Origin: Streptomyces litmocidini
GTDB lineage: Bacteria > Actinomycetota > Actinomycetes > Streptomycetales > Streptomycetaceae
Direction of reading: 5' to 3'
NCBI RefSeq assembly: GCF_014649755.1
Contig: NZ_BMTQ01000004.1
Span: 248,001 to 312,000, forward strand
Length of the DNA stretch: 64,000 bases
Positions 18,455 through 27,486 of this stretch are shown here, piece by piece (position 1 is the first letter of the stretch; every line of letters begins with the position of its first letter). A model generated the notes under the pieces. That model ran no database searches. It had not been told where the DNA came from and saw only the letters and a program-made list of their open reading frames with translations. Position numbers and translations under genes: made by a program.

Positions 18455-19573
18455 TTACGACTGCGCCGTCCTGAACCCGATCGTCGGCACGGCCCTGCGC
18501 AGCGGCCAGGCGCGGGCCGGGGCGGGCAGGAGCCGCTCCAGGAAGGCGTAGCGGCTGCGCAGTGCCTCGGGGTCCTGCCGGGCGTGGCCCTGGACGTGCT
18601 GCCACCAGGCGGCGATCTCGTCCCAGGTCGGGGCGGACAGCGAGCCGCCGAACTCCTGCACCGACAGCGCCGCGGTCAGGCCGGCGAAGGCGAGCCGGTC
18701 GGCGAGCGGCCAGTCGGCGAGGGTACCGGTGACGAAGCCGGCGACGAAGACGTCCCCCGCGCCGGTCGGGTCGAGGGCGGAGACCTGGATGGCGGGGACC
18801 TCGGCGGTCTCGCCGGTGGCGCCGTCGACGGCGTAGGCGCCCTCGGCGCCGAGGGTGACGACGGCGTAGCGGACCTTGTCGGCGAGGGCGCGGGCGGCGG
18901 CCCGGGGGCAGTCGGTGCGGGTGTAGCGCATCGCCTCGGCGGCGTTGGGCAGGAAGGCCTCGCAGTGCTGGAGGTCGGTGAGGCCGGCCAGGTCCCAGCG
19001 GCCGGTGTCGTCCCAGCCGACGTCGGCGAAGACCTTGGCGCCGCCGCGGGCGGCCTGGGCGACCCACTCCTCGGAGCGGCCGGGCACGAGGGAGGCGACG
19101 GCGGCGCGCGCGTGCGGCGGGTAGGCGGGCAGGGCGCCGTCGAGCGGCGGGGCCTCGTGGCCGTGGGAGACCATCGTGCGCTCGCCCTCGTAGGCCATGG
19201 ACACGGTGACGGGCGAGTGCCAGCCGGGCACGGTCCGGGAGAGCGACAGGTCGATCCCCTCGCCCTGCTCCAGGGCGTCCCAGCAGTACTCGCCGTAGTG
19301 GTCGTCGCCGAAGGCGGCGGCGAGCGAGGTGCGGAGCCCGAGCCGGGCGAGCGCGGTGGCCATGTTGGCGACGCCGCCCGGGCTCGATCCCATCCCCCGG
19401 GCCCAGGACTCGGTGCCGCGGACGGGCGCGCTGTCCAGGCCGGTGAAGATGATGTCCAGGAAGACGGTGCCGGTCAGGAAGACGTCGCAGGCCGGGTCGG
19501 TGGGCTCGCGCAGGCACACCAACGGGTCGACCCCTGCGTCGTGTTGCGGCTGCTCTCCCCTTGCTGTGGTCAC
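18455..19573 (-). CDS. PfkB-family carbohydrate kinase
   Basis: This 372-residue ribokinase-fold sugar or nucleoside kinase has an N-terminal PfkB signature around SSPGGVANMATALARLGL. The C-terminal signature is DPTGAGDVFVAGF, whose Asp is the catalytic base. A GWDD segment and NAAEA are also seen. The GTG start is behind GGGGAG at 7 bases; a longer open frame upstream lacks a ribosome site. The phosphorylated substrate cannot be told from sequence. It lies upstream of phoH on the same strand, with a 106-bp gap, and could be separately transcribed. Confidence 0.88.
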   Translation of the reverse strand: MTTARGEQPQHDAGVDPLVCLREPTDPACDVFLTGTVFLDIIFTGLDSAPVRGTESWARGMGSSPGGVANMATALARLGLRTSLAAAFGDDHYGEYCWDALEQGEGIDLSLSRTVPGWHSPVTVSMAYEGERTMVSHGHEAPPLDGALPAYPPHARAAVASLVPGRSEEWVAQAARGGAKVFADVGWDDTGRWDLAGLTDLQHCEAFLPNAAEAMRYTRTDCPRAAARALADKVRYAVVTLGAEGAYAVDGATGETAEVPAIQVSALDPTGAGDVFVAGFVTGTLADWPLADRLAFAGLTAALSVQEFGGSLSAPTWDEIAAWWQHVQGHARQDPEALRSRYAFLERLLPAPARAWPLRRAVPTIGFRTAQS

Positions 19574-19829
19574 GGCAGACTCCCCGGTCGCGGTGCGGAC
19601 CAGATCAGTGTGCCTGATGGGGGTGGGGGGACGGGCGGGACGCACAGAAGTACGCCCTCTTACCCCCGCACCCGCTCGTCAAACCCTTGGTGACCCGGAT
19701 CACACGCCGAACCGGCGGAAACCACCTTCTCCGGGCGCCCGCCCGCTTGATACACATGGTGCCGCGACCCCCGTGCCCCGCGCACGCCCCGGGCGCTCCA
19801 CCCCTCCCCTTCCGTTCCTGGGAACGCCC

Positions 19830-21257
19830 ATGTCCTCGCGGACCCGCGACGGGGCCCTCGTCGCCCTCGTCGCCCTCTTCACCGCCGGCTACCTCGCCCC
19901 GTACCTGCTGCCGACCGTCGTCGGCCGCCTCTCCGCCGGACTCGGCCTCACGCCCGCCCAGGCGGGCCTGGTCGGCTCCGTCCTCCTCCTCGGCTCCTCG
20001 ACCGCCGGCTTCACCCTCGCCGCGCGCGGAGAGCGGACCGGACCGCGCCGCGCCGCCCGCGCCGGCCTGCTCGCGATGGCCGTGGGATACGGTTCCGCCG
20101 CCGCGACCGGCCTCGTGCCGCTGGTGGTCGCGGGCGCGGTCCTCGGCGGCCTCGGCTCGGGCACGGCGACGGCGGTGGCCGTGGCGGGGATCGCCGGGCA
20201 GCGCGACCCGCACCGCGCCTCGACCCTCGGCCTGCTCTCCGTCTCCGCGGCGGCGGGCGCCCTCTACCTGACCCTTCCGCACCTCGGCGGCGGCCACGCC
20301 GCCCCGCTCCTCGCGATCGCCTGCGCGGCGGCCCTGGTGTGGCCGGCCACGGGACGGCTGCCGGACGCCGGGCGTGCGGCACGGGAGGACGCGACGGCCA
20401 CGCGCGCGGTACGAGGAGCCGCCGCGGCCACGCGCGCGGCACGGGAAGTCACGGCTGCCGCCACGGCCTCCGGCAGGGAGCCCGGGGACACGGCGGCCCC
20501 GGGGCCGCTGCCGCACCGGCGCGCCGGTGCCGTGCTCGCCGCAGGCGTCCTGTGCTGGTCCCTCGCGCAGAACGCCCTGTGGGGCGTGAGCGGCCGCATC
20601 GGACTCACCCAGGCCGGCCTCTCCGAGGTCACCGTCGGCGCGGTCTTCGCGGCGGCGCTCGGCGCGGGTCTCGTCGGCGTCACGGCGGCGGGCGCGCTCG
20701 GCTCGCGCCTGGGCCGGGCGGTCCCGATCGGCGCGGGCACGGTGCTCATCGCGGGCTGCGTGTGGCTGAGCTCGTCCGCCGGGGACCTCGTCGGCTTCGC
20801 GACCGGCGAGATCCTGTGGAACACCGTCTACCCGGTCGTCCTGTCCTACCTCCTGGGCCTGGCCGCCTCCCTCGACCCGCGCGGACGCTGGGCCGTCATG
20901 GTCGGCTCGGCCTCCTCCCTCGGCGTGGCCTGCGGCCCGGTGACCGGCTCCCTGCTCTCCGACCGCGCGGGCTACCCGGGCATGGGCCTGGTCCTCTGCG
21001 CCCTGCTCCTGCTGGTCGCCGCCCCCATGACGGCGGTCGCCCGGCACGCCTCCGGCCGCCCCCTGGTCCCGGGCTCGATCCGCCGGCGCGGCGGGGCGCC
21101 CGCGGCGGTGCTCGCGGGACGGGGCCCGGGGACGGCGACCCTGGTCCCCCAGGTGGGGGCGCCGGAGCAGGAGGTCGCCCCGGTCGCGGTCCCGGCGGGA
21201 CGCCGCCGCATGGCGAAGTCGGCGTTCCGCCTGGCCCGCCCGTCGGACCGGGGCTGA
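19830..21257 (+). CDS. MFS transporter, 12-helix type
   Basis: This 475-residue membrane protein's helices begin at ALVALVALFTAGYLAPYLLP. The central cytoplasmic loop (about residues 175-225) is long, Ala/Arg-rich and repetitive (TRAVRGAAAATRAAREVTAA). The last 70 residues are a soluble basic Pro/Gly-rich tail. The usual motif A is weak, so it is a divergent family member, and efflux or uptake cannot be decided. The ATG has only a poor ribosome site (CTGGGAA). The 256-bp upstream gap, shared with the kinase gene, shows no feature I can support beyond promoter space. Its stop lies 4 bp from the convergent ricin-domain gene. Confidence 0.75.
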   Translation: MSSRTRDGALVALVALFTAGYLAPYLLPTVVGRLSAGLGLTPAQAGLVGSVLLLGSSTAGFTLAARGERTGPRRAARAGLLAMAVGYGSAAATGLVPLVVAGAVLGGLGSGTATAVAVAGIAGQRDPHRASTLGLLSVSAAAGALYLTLPHLGGGHAAPLLAIACAAALVWPATGRLPDAGRAAREDATATRAVRGAAAATRAAREVTAAATASGREPGDTAAPGPLPHRRAGAVLAAGVLCWSLAQNALWGVSGRIGLTQAGLSEVTVGAVFAAALGAGLVGVTAAGALGSRLGRAVPIGAGTVLIAGCVWLSSSAGDLVGFATGEILWNTVYPVVLSYLLGLAASLDPRGRWAVMVGSASSLGVACGPVTGSLLSDRAGYPGMGLVLCALLLLVAAPMTAVARHASGRPLVPGSIRRRGGAPAAVLAGRGPGTATLVPQVGAPEQEVAPVAVPAGRRRMAKSAFRLARPSDRG

Positions 21258-21261
21258 GGCC

Positions 21262-22131
21262 TCACTCCTGGCCGAACCGCCAGAGGCGGTCGGCGTACGG
21301 GCCGCAGGGGTCCTGGGCGACGGGTGCGGTCTCGTGGGCGGCCGCGCCGGGGACGGCGAGGCAGAGCCCGCTGTGGGCGTTCACGATCCGGTAAAGCGGG
21401 CGTCCGCCGCCGTCCCTCTTCTGGTACTCGACCCGCCAGAAGTGGTCGGGATGGTCGCCGCAGGGGAACTGGTTGACGCGCATCCCCGCGTCCTCGCTCG
21501 CGGCCGGCACGGCCGCGCAGTAGCCGCTGTTGCCGTTCACGATCCGGTAGCGGGTCCGGCCCGCGCCGTCCGTGCCCGCGGCCCTCAGGCGCCAGAAGTG
21601 GTCGGGGTACGGGCCGCAGCCGAACTGGTTCAGGTCGACGACGTCGGTCGACGCACCGGGCACCGCGAGGCACAGGCCGCTGTTGCCGTTCACGATCCGC
21701 ACGAGCGAGCCCACGGGAGGCGCCACGGTGCCGCCGGCGTCCTGCCGGGCGGGCGGCGCGGGCGCATCGGACCGCCGGGCGGGCGGGGCCGTCTCCGGAG
21801 CCCCGGTGGGGGCCCGGGTCGGCGACGGCACGGAGGCCGGCGGCGAGGAGCTCGGTGGCGCCGGGGCCGGGGACGTCACGGAGGCCGACGGGGCGGCCGG
21901 GGCGGCGGTCGTGGTGGACGGGGCCGCGGGAGGCGCACCCTGGACGGGTGGCGCGCTCCCGCTGCCCGCGCGCTGCGTCTGGGCCAGGACCGTCGCGAGA
22001 ACACCGGTCAGCGGCACCACGATCCCGACCATCCACCAGGCCCATCGAGGCGGCTGGTAGGAGGGCCGGCCGGCGGCCGCACCCGGTTCCCCGCCCGTGG
22101 AGTCCCCCGTGGGACCGGACGCGTCCGACAC
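21262..22131 (-). CDS. Membrane-anchored ricin B-type lectin (RICIN) protein
   Basis: The protein has 289 residues. It has a short cytoplasmic N terminus, one membrane helix (WWMVGIVVPLTGVLATVLAQ) and a 100-residue Ser/Pro/Ala stalk. A beta-trefoil follows with three repeats of the pattern (I)VNGNSGLCLAVPGAS...NQFGCG..PDHFWRL. Each has the two Cys and a final HFWR or LWRF in place of the classical QxW. It should display a carbohydrate-binding module outside the cell; the bound sugar is unknown. GTG starts behind GGGGGGAG. No catalytic domain is attached. It ends 4 bp from the convergent MFS gene. Confidence 0.85.
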   Translation of the reverse strand: MSDASGPTGDSTGGEPGAAAGRPSYQPPRWAWWMVGIVVPLTGVLATVLAQTQRAGSGSAPPVQGAPPAAPSTTTAAPAAPSASVTSPAPAPPSSSPPASVPSPTRAPTGAPETAPPARRSDAPAPPARQDAGGTVAPPVGSLVRIVNGNSGLCLAVPGASTDVVDLNQFGCGPYPDHFWRLRAAGTDGAGRTRYRIVNGNSGYCAAVPAASEDAGMRVNQFPCGDHPDHFWRVEYQKRDGGGRPLYRIVNAHSGLCLAVPGAAAHETAPVAQDPCGPYADRLWRFGQE

Positions 22132-22221
22132 CCTGCTGCTCCCCCCGCGACGACCGTCGGCGGCCAGTATCGCCGCGCGGGGAGCCCGCGGGGCCGGTAC
22201 GGCGGAACCCGCGGCACGGAT

Positions 22222-22239
22222 GCGGCGGAAAACCGCCGC
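22222..22239 (-). terminator. Hairpin at the stop codon of the deaminase gene
   Basis: GCGGCGG and CCGCCGC pair across a 4-nt A loop (T on the coding strand), starting at the stop codon itself. Confidence 0.55.
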
Positions 22240-23252
22240 TACGCGCCGAACTCGTACGCTTCCACCTCGGCGAGGTACCGCGCCCGCCGCGCCTCGTCGT
22301 CCTCCAGGAACGACGCCCGGAAGGAGTTCCGCGCCAGCTCGCGGAGCTGCTCCGGTGCCAGGCCCAGGGCGTCGCGCACCCCGTCGAAGTTGTCGCCCGC
22401 GTATCCCCCGAAGTACGCGGGGTCGTCGGAGTTGACGGTGACGAGCAGCCCCGCCGCCATCATGGCGGGGAGCGGATGGTCGGCGAGGGTGTCGACGACG
22501 CGGAGCCGGACGTTCGAGAAGGGGCACACCGTCAGCGGGATCCGCTCGCGGGCCAGCCGGTCGACGAGCTCCGGGTCCTCCATGCAGCGCAGCCCGTGGT
22601 CGATCCGCTCCACGCCGAGCACGTCGAGCGCCTCGCGGACGTAGGCCGCCGGGCCCTCCTCGCCCGCGTGGGCGACGCGGCGCAGGCCGAGCCTCGCGGC
22701 CTCCTCGTACACCTCGCGGAACTTGGCCGGCGGGTGGCCGACCTCCGCCGAGTCCAGCCCGACCCCGGTGATCCGGTGCAGGTACGGCTTCGCGGCGTCC
22801 AGGGTCGCGAGCGCCGACTCGGCCGACTCGTCGCGCAGGAAGCACAGGATGAGCCGGGTGGAGATCCCGTACCGCTCCTCGGCGCGGTCGAGGGAGGCGC
22901 CGAGGCCCTCGATCACGGTGCCGATCGGCACGCCGCGGGCGGTGTGCGCCTGCGGGTCGAAGAAGATCTCGGCGTGCCGGACGCCCTGGGCCGCGGCCCG
23001 CTCCAGATAGGCGTCGGCGAGGTCGGTGAAGTCCTCGGCGGTGCGCAGGACCGCCATCAGGCCGTAGTAGAGGTCCAGGAAGGACTGGAGGTCGCTGAAG
23101 CTGTACGCCTCGCGGAGGGCCTCGGTGTCCGCGTACGGCAGGGCGACGCCGTTGCGGGCCGCGAGCGCGAAGGCGAGTTCGGGTTCGAGGGTGCCCTCGA
23201 TGTGGAGGTGCAGTTCGGCCTTGGGGAGACCGGAGGGGAGGGGCATGTTCAC
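22239..23252 (-). CDS. Adenine deaminase (type 2)-like amidohydrolase
   Basis: This 337-residue deaminase has the ADA-superfamily motifs: [12 protein letters not shown] (metal His pair), VAHAGEEGP (metal His and catalytic Glu), [11 protein letters not shown] and [14 protein letters not shown] (metal Asp). The segments [22 protein letters not shown] and [17 protein letters not shown] follow the fungal Aah1/bacterial type-2 adenine deaminase pattern more than classical adenosine deaminase. The likely reaction is adenine to hypoxanthine, in purine salvage. The start is GTG overlapping the RNase Z stop (GTGA); an ATG two codons on is the alternative. Confidence 0.88.
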   Translation of the reverse strand: MNMPLPSGLPKAELHLHIEGTLEPELAFALAARNGVALPYADTEALREAYSFSDLQSFLDLYYGLMAVLRTAEDFTDLADAYLERAAAQGVRHAEIFFDPQAHTARGVPIGTVIEGLGASLDRAEERYGISTRLILCFLRDESAESALATLDAAKPYLHRITGVGLDSAEVGHPPAKFREVYEEAARLGLRRVAHAGEEGPAAYVREALDVLGVERIDHGLRCMEDPELVDRLARERIPLTVCPFSNVRLRVVDTLADHPLPAMMAAGLLVTVNSDDPAYFGGYAGDNFDGVRDALGLAPEQLRELARNSFRASFLEDDEARRARYLAEVEAYEFGA

Positions 23253-24154
23253 GTTCGTTTCGGTACGGGGACCCTCATGAGGTCCTGGGCAATGCTCAGC
23301 TCGCCGTCGAACCCGGCCGCCCGCGCCTGCCGTTCGAAGGCGGCGGGGTCGGAGTAGCGCTGCGAGAAGTGGGTCAGGACGAGGTGCCGGACGCCCGCGT
23401 CGCGCGCGACGGCGGCGGCCTGCCCGGCCGTCAGGTGGCCGTGGTCGGTGGCGAGCCGGACGTCCTCGTCGAGGAAGGTCGACTCGATGACGAGCATGTC
23501 GGCACCGTCGGCGAGGGCGTGCACCCCGTCGCAGAGCCGGGTGTCCATGACGAAGGCGAAGCGCTGCCCCCGCCGGACCTCGCTGACCTCGTCGAGGGAG
23601 ACGCCGTTCAGGCCGCCCTCGCGCTGGATCCGGCCGACGTCGGGGCCCTTGATGCCATGCGCGGCGAGCTTCTCGGGCAGCAGGCGGCGCCCGTCGGGCT
23701 CGGTGATCCGGTAGCCGTAGGACTCGACGGGGTGGGAGAGCCGGCGGGCGTCCAGGGTGAAGGACCCGGTGACGGCGAGCGGCCCGTCGGCGGCGACGGG
23801 CGACTCGATGAGCTTCACGGTCTCGCGGTAGGCCGTGGCGTACCGCAGTCGCTCGAAGAAGTGCTGCCCGCTCGCCGGGTAGTGGGCGGTGACCGGGTGC
23901 GGGACCTGGTCGAGGTTGATCCGCTGGATCACCCCGGCCAGGCCGAGCGAGTGGTCGCCGTGGAAGTGCGTGACGCAGATCCGGTCGAGGTCGTGCGCGG
24001 CGACCCCGGCCCGCAGCATCTGGCGCTGGGTGCCCTCGCCCGGGTCGAAGAGGATGCCCTTCCCGTCCCAGCGCAGCACGTAGCCGTTGTGGTTGCGGTG
24101 CCGGGTCGGGACCTGGCTCGCGGTCCCGAGGACGACCAGTTCACGTACGGACAC
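23249..24154 (-). CDS. rnz: Ribonuclease Z
   Basis: This 301-residue MBL-fold endonuclease matures tRNA 3' ends. It has [13 protein letters not shown] at the N terminus and [12 protein letters not shown]. The metal motif is [11 protein letters not shown], with later metal ligands in FVMDTRLCD and [13 protein letters not shown]. Length fits the short bacterial form. The start codon is GTG. It follows the HIT gene by 3 bp and overlaps the deaminase gene by 4 bp, so HIT-rnz-deaminase form one transcript. tRNA maturation and purine salvage are linked only by co-transcription here. Confidence 0.95.
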   Translation of the reverse strand: MSVRELVVLGTASQVPTRHRNHNGYVLRWDGKGILFDPGEGTQRQMLRAGVAAHDLDRICVTHFHGDHSLGLAGVIQRINLDQVPHPVTAHYPASGQHFFERLRYATAYRETVKLIESPVAADGPLAVTGSFTLDARRLSHPVESYGYRITEPDGRRLLPEKLAAHGIKGPDVGRIQREGGLNGVSLDEVSEVRRGQRFAFVMDTRLCDGVHALADGADMLVIESTFLDEDVRLATDHGHLTAGQAAAVARDAGVRHLVLTHFSQRYSDPAAFERQARAAGFDGELSIAQDLMRVPVPKRT

Positions 24155-24157
24155 GGC

Positions 24158-24517
24158 TTATCCGGGGGGCCAGTTGAGGCCGCGGCCGCCGAGGACGTGC
24201 GCGTGGGCGTGGAAGACGGTCTGGCCGGCGCCGGCACCGGTGTTGAGGACGATCCGGTAGCCGCTGTCGTCGATCTTCTCCTGCGCGGCGACCTCACCGG
24301 CCTCGCGCAGGACGTCGGCGGCGACGGTCGGCGCGGCGGCGGCCAGCGACGCGGCGTCGGGGTGGTGCAGGCGCGGGATCACGAGGACGTGCGTGGGCGC
24401 CTGCGGGTTGATGTCGCGGAACGCGACGGTGGTCTCCGTCTCGCGCACGATCGTCGCCGGCACCTCCTTTGCCACGATCTTGCAGAACAGGCAGTCGCTC
24501 TGCGGCTCTCCGGCCAT
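24158..24517 (-). CDS. HIT-family nucleotide-binding hydrolase
   Basis: This 119-residue histidine-triad protein of the HINT type begins MAGEPQSDCLFCKIVAKEVPA and has TTVAFRDINPQAPTHVLVIP. The catalytic triad HAHAHVLGG (HxHxHxx) lies near the C terminus. Such proteins hydrolyse nucleoside phosphoramidates such as AMP-lysine. The ATG 8 bases behind GAGGAGG was chosen over an earlier in-frame ATG that has no ribosome site. It is first in a HIT-rnz-deaminase operon. The TPR gene upstream is separated by a 124-bp gap with weak hairpin potential. Confidence 0.92.
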   Translation of the reverse strand: MAGEPQSDCLFCKIVAKEVPATIVRETETTVAFRDINPQAPTHVLVIPRLHHPDAASLAAAAPTVAADVLREAGEVAAQEKIDDSGYRIVLNTGAGAGQTVFHAHAHVLGGRGLNWPPG

Positions 24518-24641
24518 GTCCCGGACCTCCTCGGTCTGATGCCGACCACTGACCATGTGCTGGCCGTGCCGTGACGATCAACTGTCCGGTCATGCTATCC
24601 GCCGCCTCCGACAGCCGCCGGAAAAGCCCCGGCCGGAGGCC

Positions 24642-25736
24642 TCAGTCCTTCGGCGCGCGGCGGTTGAGCGCCGAGCGGCTCACCCAGTACGTGACGACCA
24701 CGCCCCAGAACAGGGGCGTGCCGAATCCGCCCACCACGCCCGGGTCGAAGGACCAGAGGGCGAGCGAGAGGAGCGAGTAGAGGCCGAGGAGCCCGACCGC
24801 CCCCGCCATGAACAGCACGGGCCGGCAGCCGCGGGCCACGAGGAGCAGGGGCCGGCGCAGCCGGGGCGGCACCCGGCGGGCCATCCACACCCCCCACCCA
24901 GCCCAGGCGCCGAGGACCACGGCCCCGCCGACCAGGAGCGGGACGGCCGCGTCCGCCAGGGCCGCGCCCTCGGGGACCGCGGCGTGGGCGACGGCGGAGG
25001 CCAGGAAGCCGACGAGGGCGACCCAACGGGCCCCGGCGGCGGTGTTCCAGGCCATCGCCTCCAGGTTGTAGCGGGCCTTGCGGTCCTGGAGGTCGAGCGC
25101 GGCGGAGGCGACGAAGCCCTCGGCGGCCTGCGTCCAGGCCCCGCGCCGGAACCAGCGGCGGCGCAGCCGCAGCAGCGAGAGGTTGTTGTGGGCCTCGCTG
25201 CTCTGCGGGTTGAGCCGCAGGGTCGTCTCGTACGCCCGCTGCGCGGTGGCGTGGTCGCCGCGCCGCTGGGCGGTGAGGCCGACCAGGAAGTGGGCCGCGT
25301 CCTCCTCGGGGGCGAGGCCGACGGCGGTCCGCGCCGCCTCGTACGCCTCGACGGTGCGCGCGGGCGTGCGCGCGTGTTCGGCGTGCTCGGCGAGGGCGGT
25401 GCCGAGCGCGTAGTGGGTGCCCCAGTGGTTCGGGGCGAGTGCGACGGCGTGCCGGGCGGTGGCCTCGGCCTCCTGGAACCGCCGGTCGGCGAGCAGGACG
25501 TGAACCCGCATCAGCCAGCCCCCGAGCAGCTCCGGTTCGGCCCGCAGCGCCTGGTCGACGGCGGTGAGGGCGGCGGCCCGGTCACCGGCCCGGTGGTGGC
25601 AGCGGGCGAGCAGGACGAGCGCCTCGGCATCCTCCGGTTCGCTCGCGAGGTGCCGGGCGACGAGTTCGCCGGCCTGTGCGTACCGTCCGGTCTCGTAGAG
25701 CGCCTCGGCGCGGGCGAGCGCGGTGGAGGCGGTCAC
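24642..25736 (-). CDS. TPR-repeat membrane protein
   Basis: The protein has 364 residues. The first 200 or so are tetratricopeptide-like helical repeats (ARAEALYETGRYAQAGELVA, AVDQALRAEPELLGGWLMRV, AQRAYETTLRLNPQSSEAHN). The C-terminal 140 residues contain about four membrane helices (WVALVGFLASAVAHAAV, AAVPLLVGGAVVLGAWAGWG, LFMAGAVGLLGLYSLLSL and GTPLFWGVVVTYWV), so the TPR part is probably cytosolic and tethered. Its GTG overlaps the stop of the AAA+ ATPase gene (CTGTGA), so the two are translationally coupled and may work as one complex. No enzymatic motif is seen. Confidence 0.8.
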   Translation of the reverse strand: MTASTALARAEALYETGRYAQAGELVARHLASEPEDAEALVLLARCHHRAGDRAAALTAVDQALRAEPELLGGWLMRVHVLLADRRFQEAEATARHAVALAPNHWGTHYALGTALAEHAEHARTPARTVEAYEAARTAVGLAPEEDAAHFLVGLTAQRRGDHATAQRAYETTLRLNPQSSEAHNNLSLLRLRRRWFRRGAWTQAAEGFVASAALDLQDRKARYNLEAMAWNTAAGARWVALVGFLASAVAHAAVPEGAALADAAVPLLVGGAVVLGAWAGWGVWMARRVPPRLRRPLLLVARGCRPVLFMAGAVGLLGLYSLLSLALWSFDPGVVGGFGTPLFWGVVVTYWVSRSALNRRAPKD

Positions 25737-27046
25737 AGCTTGCGCTTCCGCTTGAGGTGGGCGAGGAGGTCGTCGTAGAGGCCGCCCTCGTTGGCGAACA
25801 TGGCGACGTTCCGGGCGGCGGCGAACCACGGCTCCGTGGACGGCTTGATCTGCTTGGCCGCGCCGAGCAGGTCCTTGGTGGTGATCAGGCGTACGGAGCC
25901 GGTGCGGGCGGAGTCGAGGAGCGCGGCCTCGGCGGCCGTCTCGCAGACGTGTGCGAGGTCCGCGCCGGAGAAGTCCTCGGTGGCCCTGACGAGCTTGCCG
26001 AGGTCGACGGCCTCGATGGGGCGCTCCCGCAGGTGGTAGCGGAGGATCGACTCCCGGGCGGCGGCGTCCGGCGGCAGCACGAGCAGCGTGCGGTCGAGGC
26101 GGCCCGGGCGGCGCAGCGCGATGTCCACGTCCCAGGGCACGTTGGTGGCGGCGAGGACGAAGACGCCCTCGTTGCCGGCGCCGCTCGCGATGCCGTCGAG
26201 CTCGGTGAGGAGCTGGTTGACGACGTTGCGCAGGCCGCTGTGGTGGGTGCGCGAGCGCTTGGCGCCGAGGGCGTCCAGCTCGTCGAGGAAGACGACGCAG
26301 GGCGCCTGGCGGCGGGCGGTCTCGAAGATGTCGTGGATGTTCTTCTCGGAGGCCCCGATCCACATGTCGAGGACGTCGGAGAGCGAGACGGTGAGGAAGT
26401 TCGCGCCGAGCTCGCCCGCGACGGCCCGCGCGATGAACGTCTTGCCGCAGCCGGGCGGGCCGTAGAGGAGGAGGCCGCCGCGCAGCGACTTGCCGTACAG
26501 CCTGCGCAGTTCGGGGTTGCGCATGGGCGCGAGGAAGGCGGCCTCCAGGCGCTCCTTGACCTCGTCCATGCCGCCGACGTCGGCGAGGCGCACGGCCCCG
26601 GGGGCGTCGACGTCCCAGGCGGCGGCGTCCCCGGCGGTCCCGTCGCCGCCGTCGGCCTGCGGGGCGTCCAGGAACCGGGGCCCGACGAGGTCCTGGACCT
26701 GCTGCTCGGCGGCGTCCCAGTCGAAGGAGGGGGCGGCGGGCTCCGCGGTGACCGGGGCGGGCTCTTCCGGAGCCGGGGCGGGCGCGACGGGCTTCCCGGG
26801 GACCGGGGCGGGCTTCTCGGAGGCCGGCGCGACGGCCTGGGGCATCCCCATCGCCCGGACCATCAGCGCGCGGGCGTCGGCGTCCCCCGGCGCGTGCTGG
26901 AGCGCCACGGCCGCCTCCGCGACGGCCTCGTCGTGGCGCCCCTCCGCGAGGAGGAGCTCGGCGAAGTGGAGGCGCAGGGGCACGTCACCGGGGGCGGCGG
27001 CCACGGCGGCGCGCAGACTGCGGATGAGGGGGGACTCGTCGGCCAT
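25733..27046 (-). CDS. AAA+ ATPase (Cdc48/FtsH-like single module) with TPR-like N terminus
   Basis: The protein has 437 residues. The first 65 form TPR-like helices (LRLHFAELLLAEGRHDEAVA), followed by a Pro/Ala linker and a classic AAA module. This has LADVGGMDEVKERL, Walker A YGPPGCGKTFIA, Walker B CVVFLDELDALG, the second region of homology NVPWDVDIALRRPGRLDR, and sensor 2 near DFSGADLAHVCETAAEAAL. It should form a hexameric unfoldase or remodeler. No protease domain is present. It is directly coupled to the TPR membrane protein that follows, a possible adaptor. The substrate is unknown. Confidence 0.88.
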   Translation of the reverse strand: MADESPLIRSLRAAVAAAPGDVPLRLHFAELLLAEGRHDEAVAEAAVALQHAPGDADARALMVRAMGMPQAVAPASEKPAPVPGKPVAPAPAPEEPAPVTAEPAAPSFDWDAAEQQVQDLVGPRFLDAPQADGGDGTAGDAAAWDVDAPGAVRLADVGGMDEVKERLEAAFLAPMRNPELRRLYGKSLRGGLLLYGPPGCGKTFIARAVAGELGANFLTVSLSDVLDMWIGASEKNIHDIFETARRQAPCVVFLDELDALGAKRSRTHHSGLRNVVNQLLTELDGIASGAGNEGVFVLAATNVPWDVDIALRRPGRLDRTLLVLPPDAAARESILRYHLRERPIEAVDLGKLVRATEDFSGADLAHVCETAAEAALLDSARTGSVRLITTKDLLGAAKQIKPSTEPWFAAARNVAMFANEGGLYDDLLAHLKRKRKL

Positions 27047-27111
27047 GCGGGTCAGCCTAAGGAGCACCGGGGGGCCGCCGTCCACCGGGTTCCGTCCGTA
27101 CACTGCGCCGC

Positions 27112-27486
27112 ATGAGACGGGACCGCGCACCGCGCAGGCTGACGGTGGACGGCACGGTGTGGCTCTGGCTGATCCGGCACGTGCACCCCGACTGCCGGAC
27201 CGTGCTCTCGCTGCGCCGAGCGGAGCACCGCCACGCACAGCTCCGGCTGGTCTTCCGCGACGGTCCGGGCCGCATCGTGGCGGGCTACCCCTTCGGGCGG
27301 GGCGACGTGGCCTCGGCCGAAGGCGACGTCCTGAACCTGAACGAGCCCGGTGTCGTACGCCGCTTCCTGGAGGAGGCCGCGGCCCGGGGCCTCCTCCCCA
27401 CCGCCCACGGCGTCCGCGAGGAGGACGCCTGGCCCCTCTACGACGCCCTGGCGGCTCCCACCCCGACGGCTCCCGCGGAGGACTAG
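27112..27486 (+). CDS. Conserved hypothetical protein
   Basis: This 124-residue soluble protein has the ATG reading MRRDRAPRRLTVDGTVWLWL. It contains a beta-rich N half (VWLWLIRHVHPDCRTVLSLRR, then LRLVFRDGPGRIVAGYPFG) and a helical C half (PGVVRRFLEEAAARG). I do not recognise a family. It is divergent from the AAA+ gene with a 65-bp gap, and its end overlaps the end of the convergent rsmE gene by 4 bp. Codon bias matches neighbours, so it looks like a real gene rather than a shadow. Confidence 0.65.
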   Translation: MRRDRAPRRLTVDGTVWLWLIRHVHPDCRTVLSLRRAEHRHAQLRLVFRDGPGRIVAGYPFGRGDVASAEGDVLNLNEPGVVRRFLEEAAARGLLPTAHGVREEDAWPLYDALAAPTPTAPAED

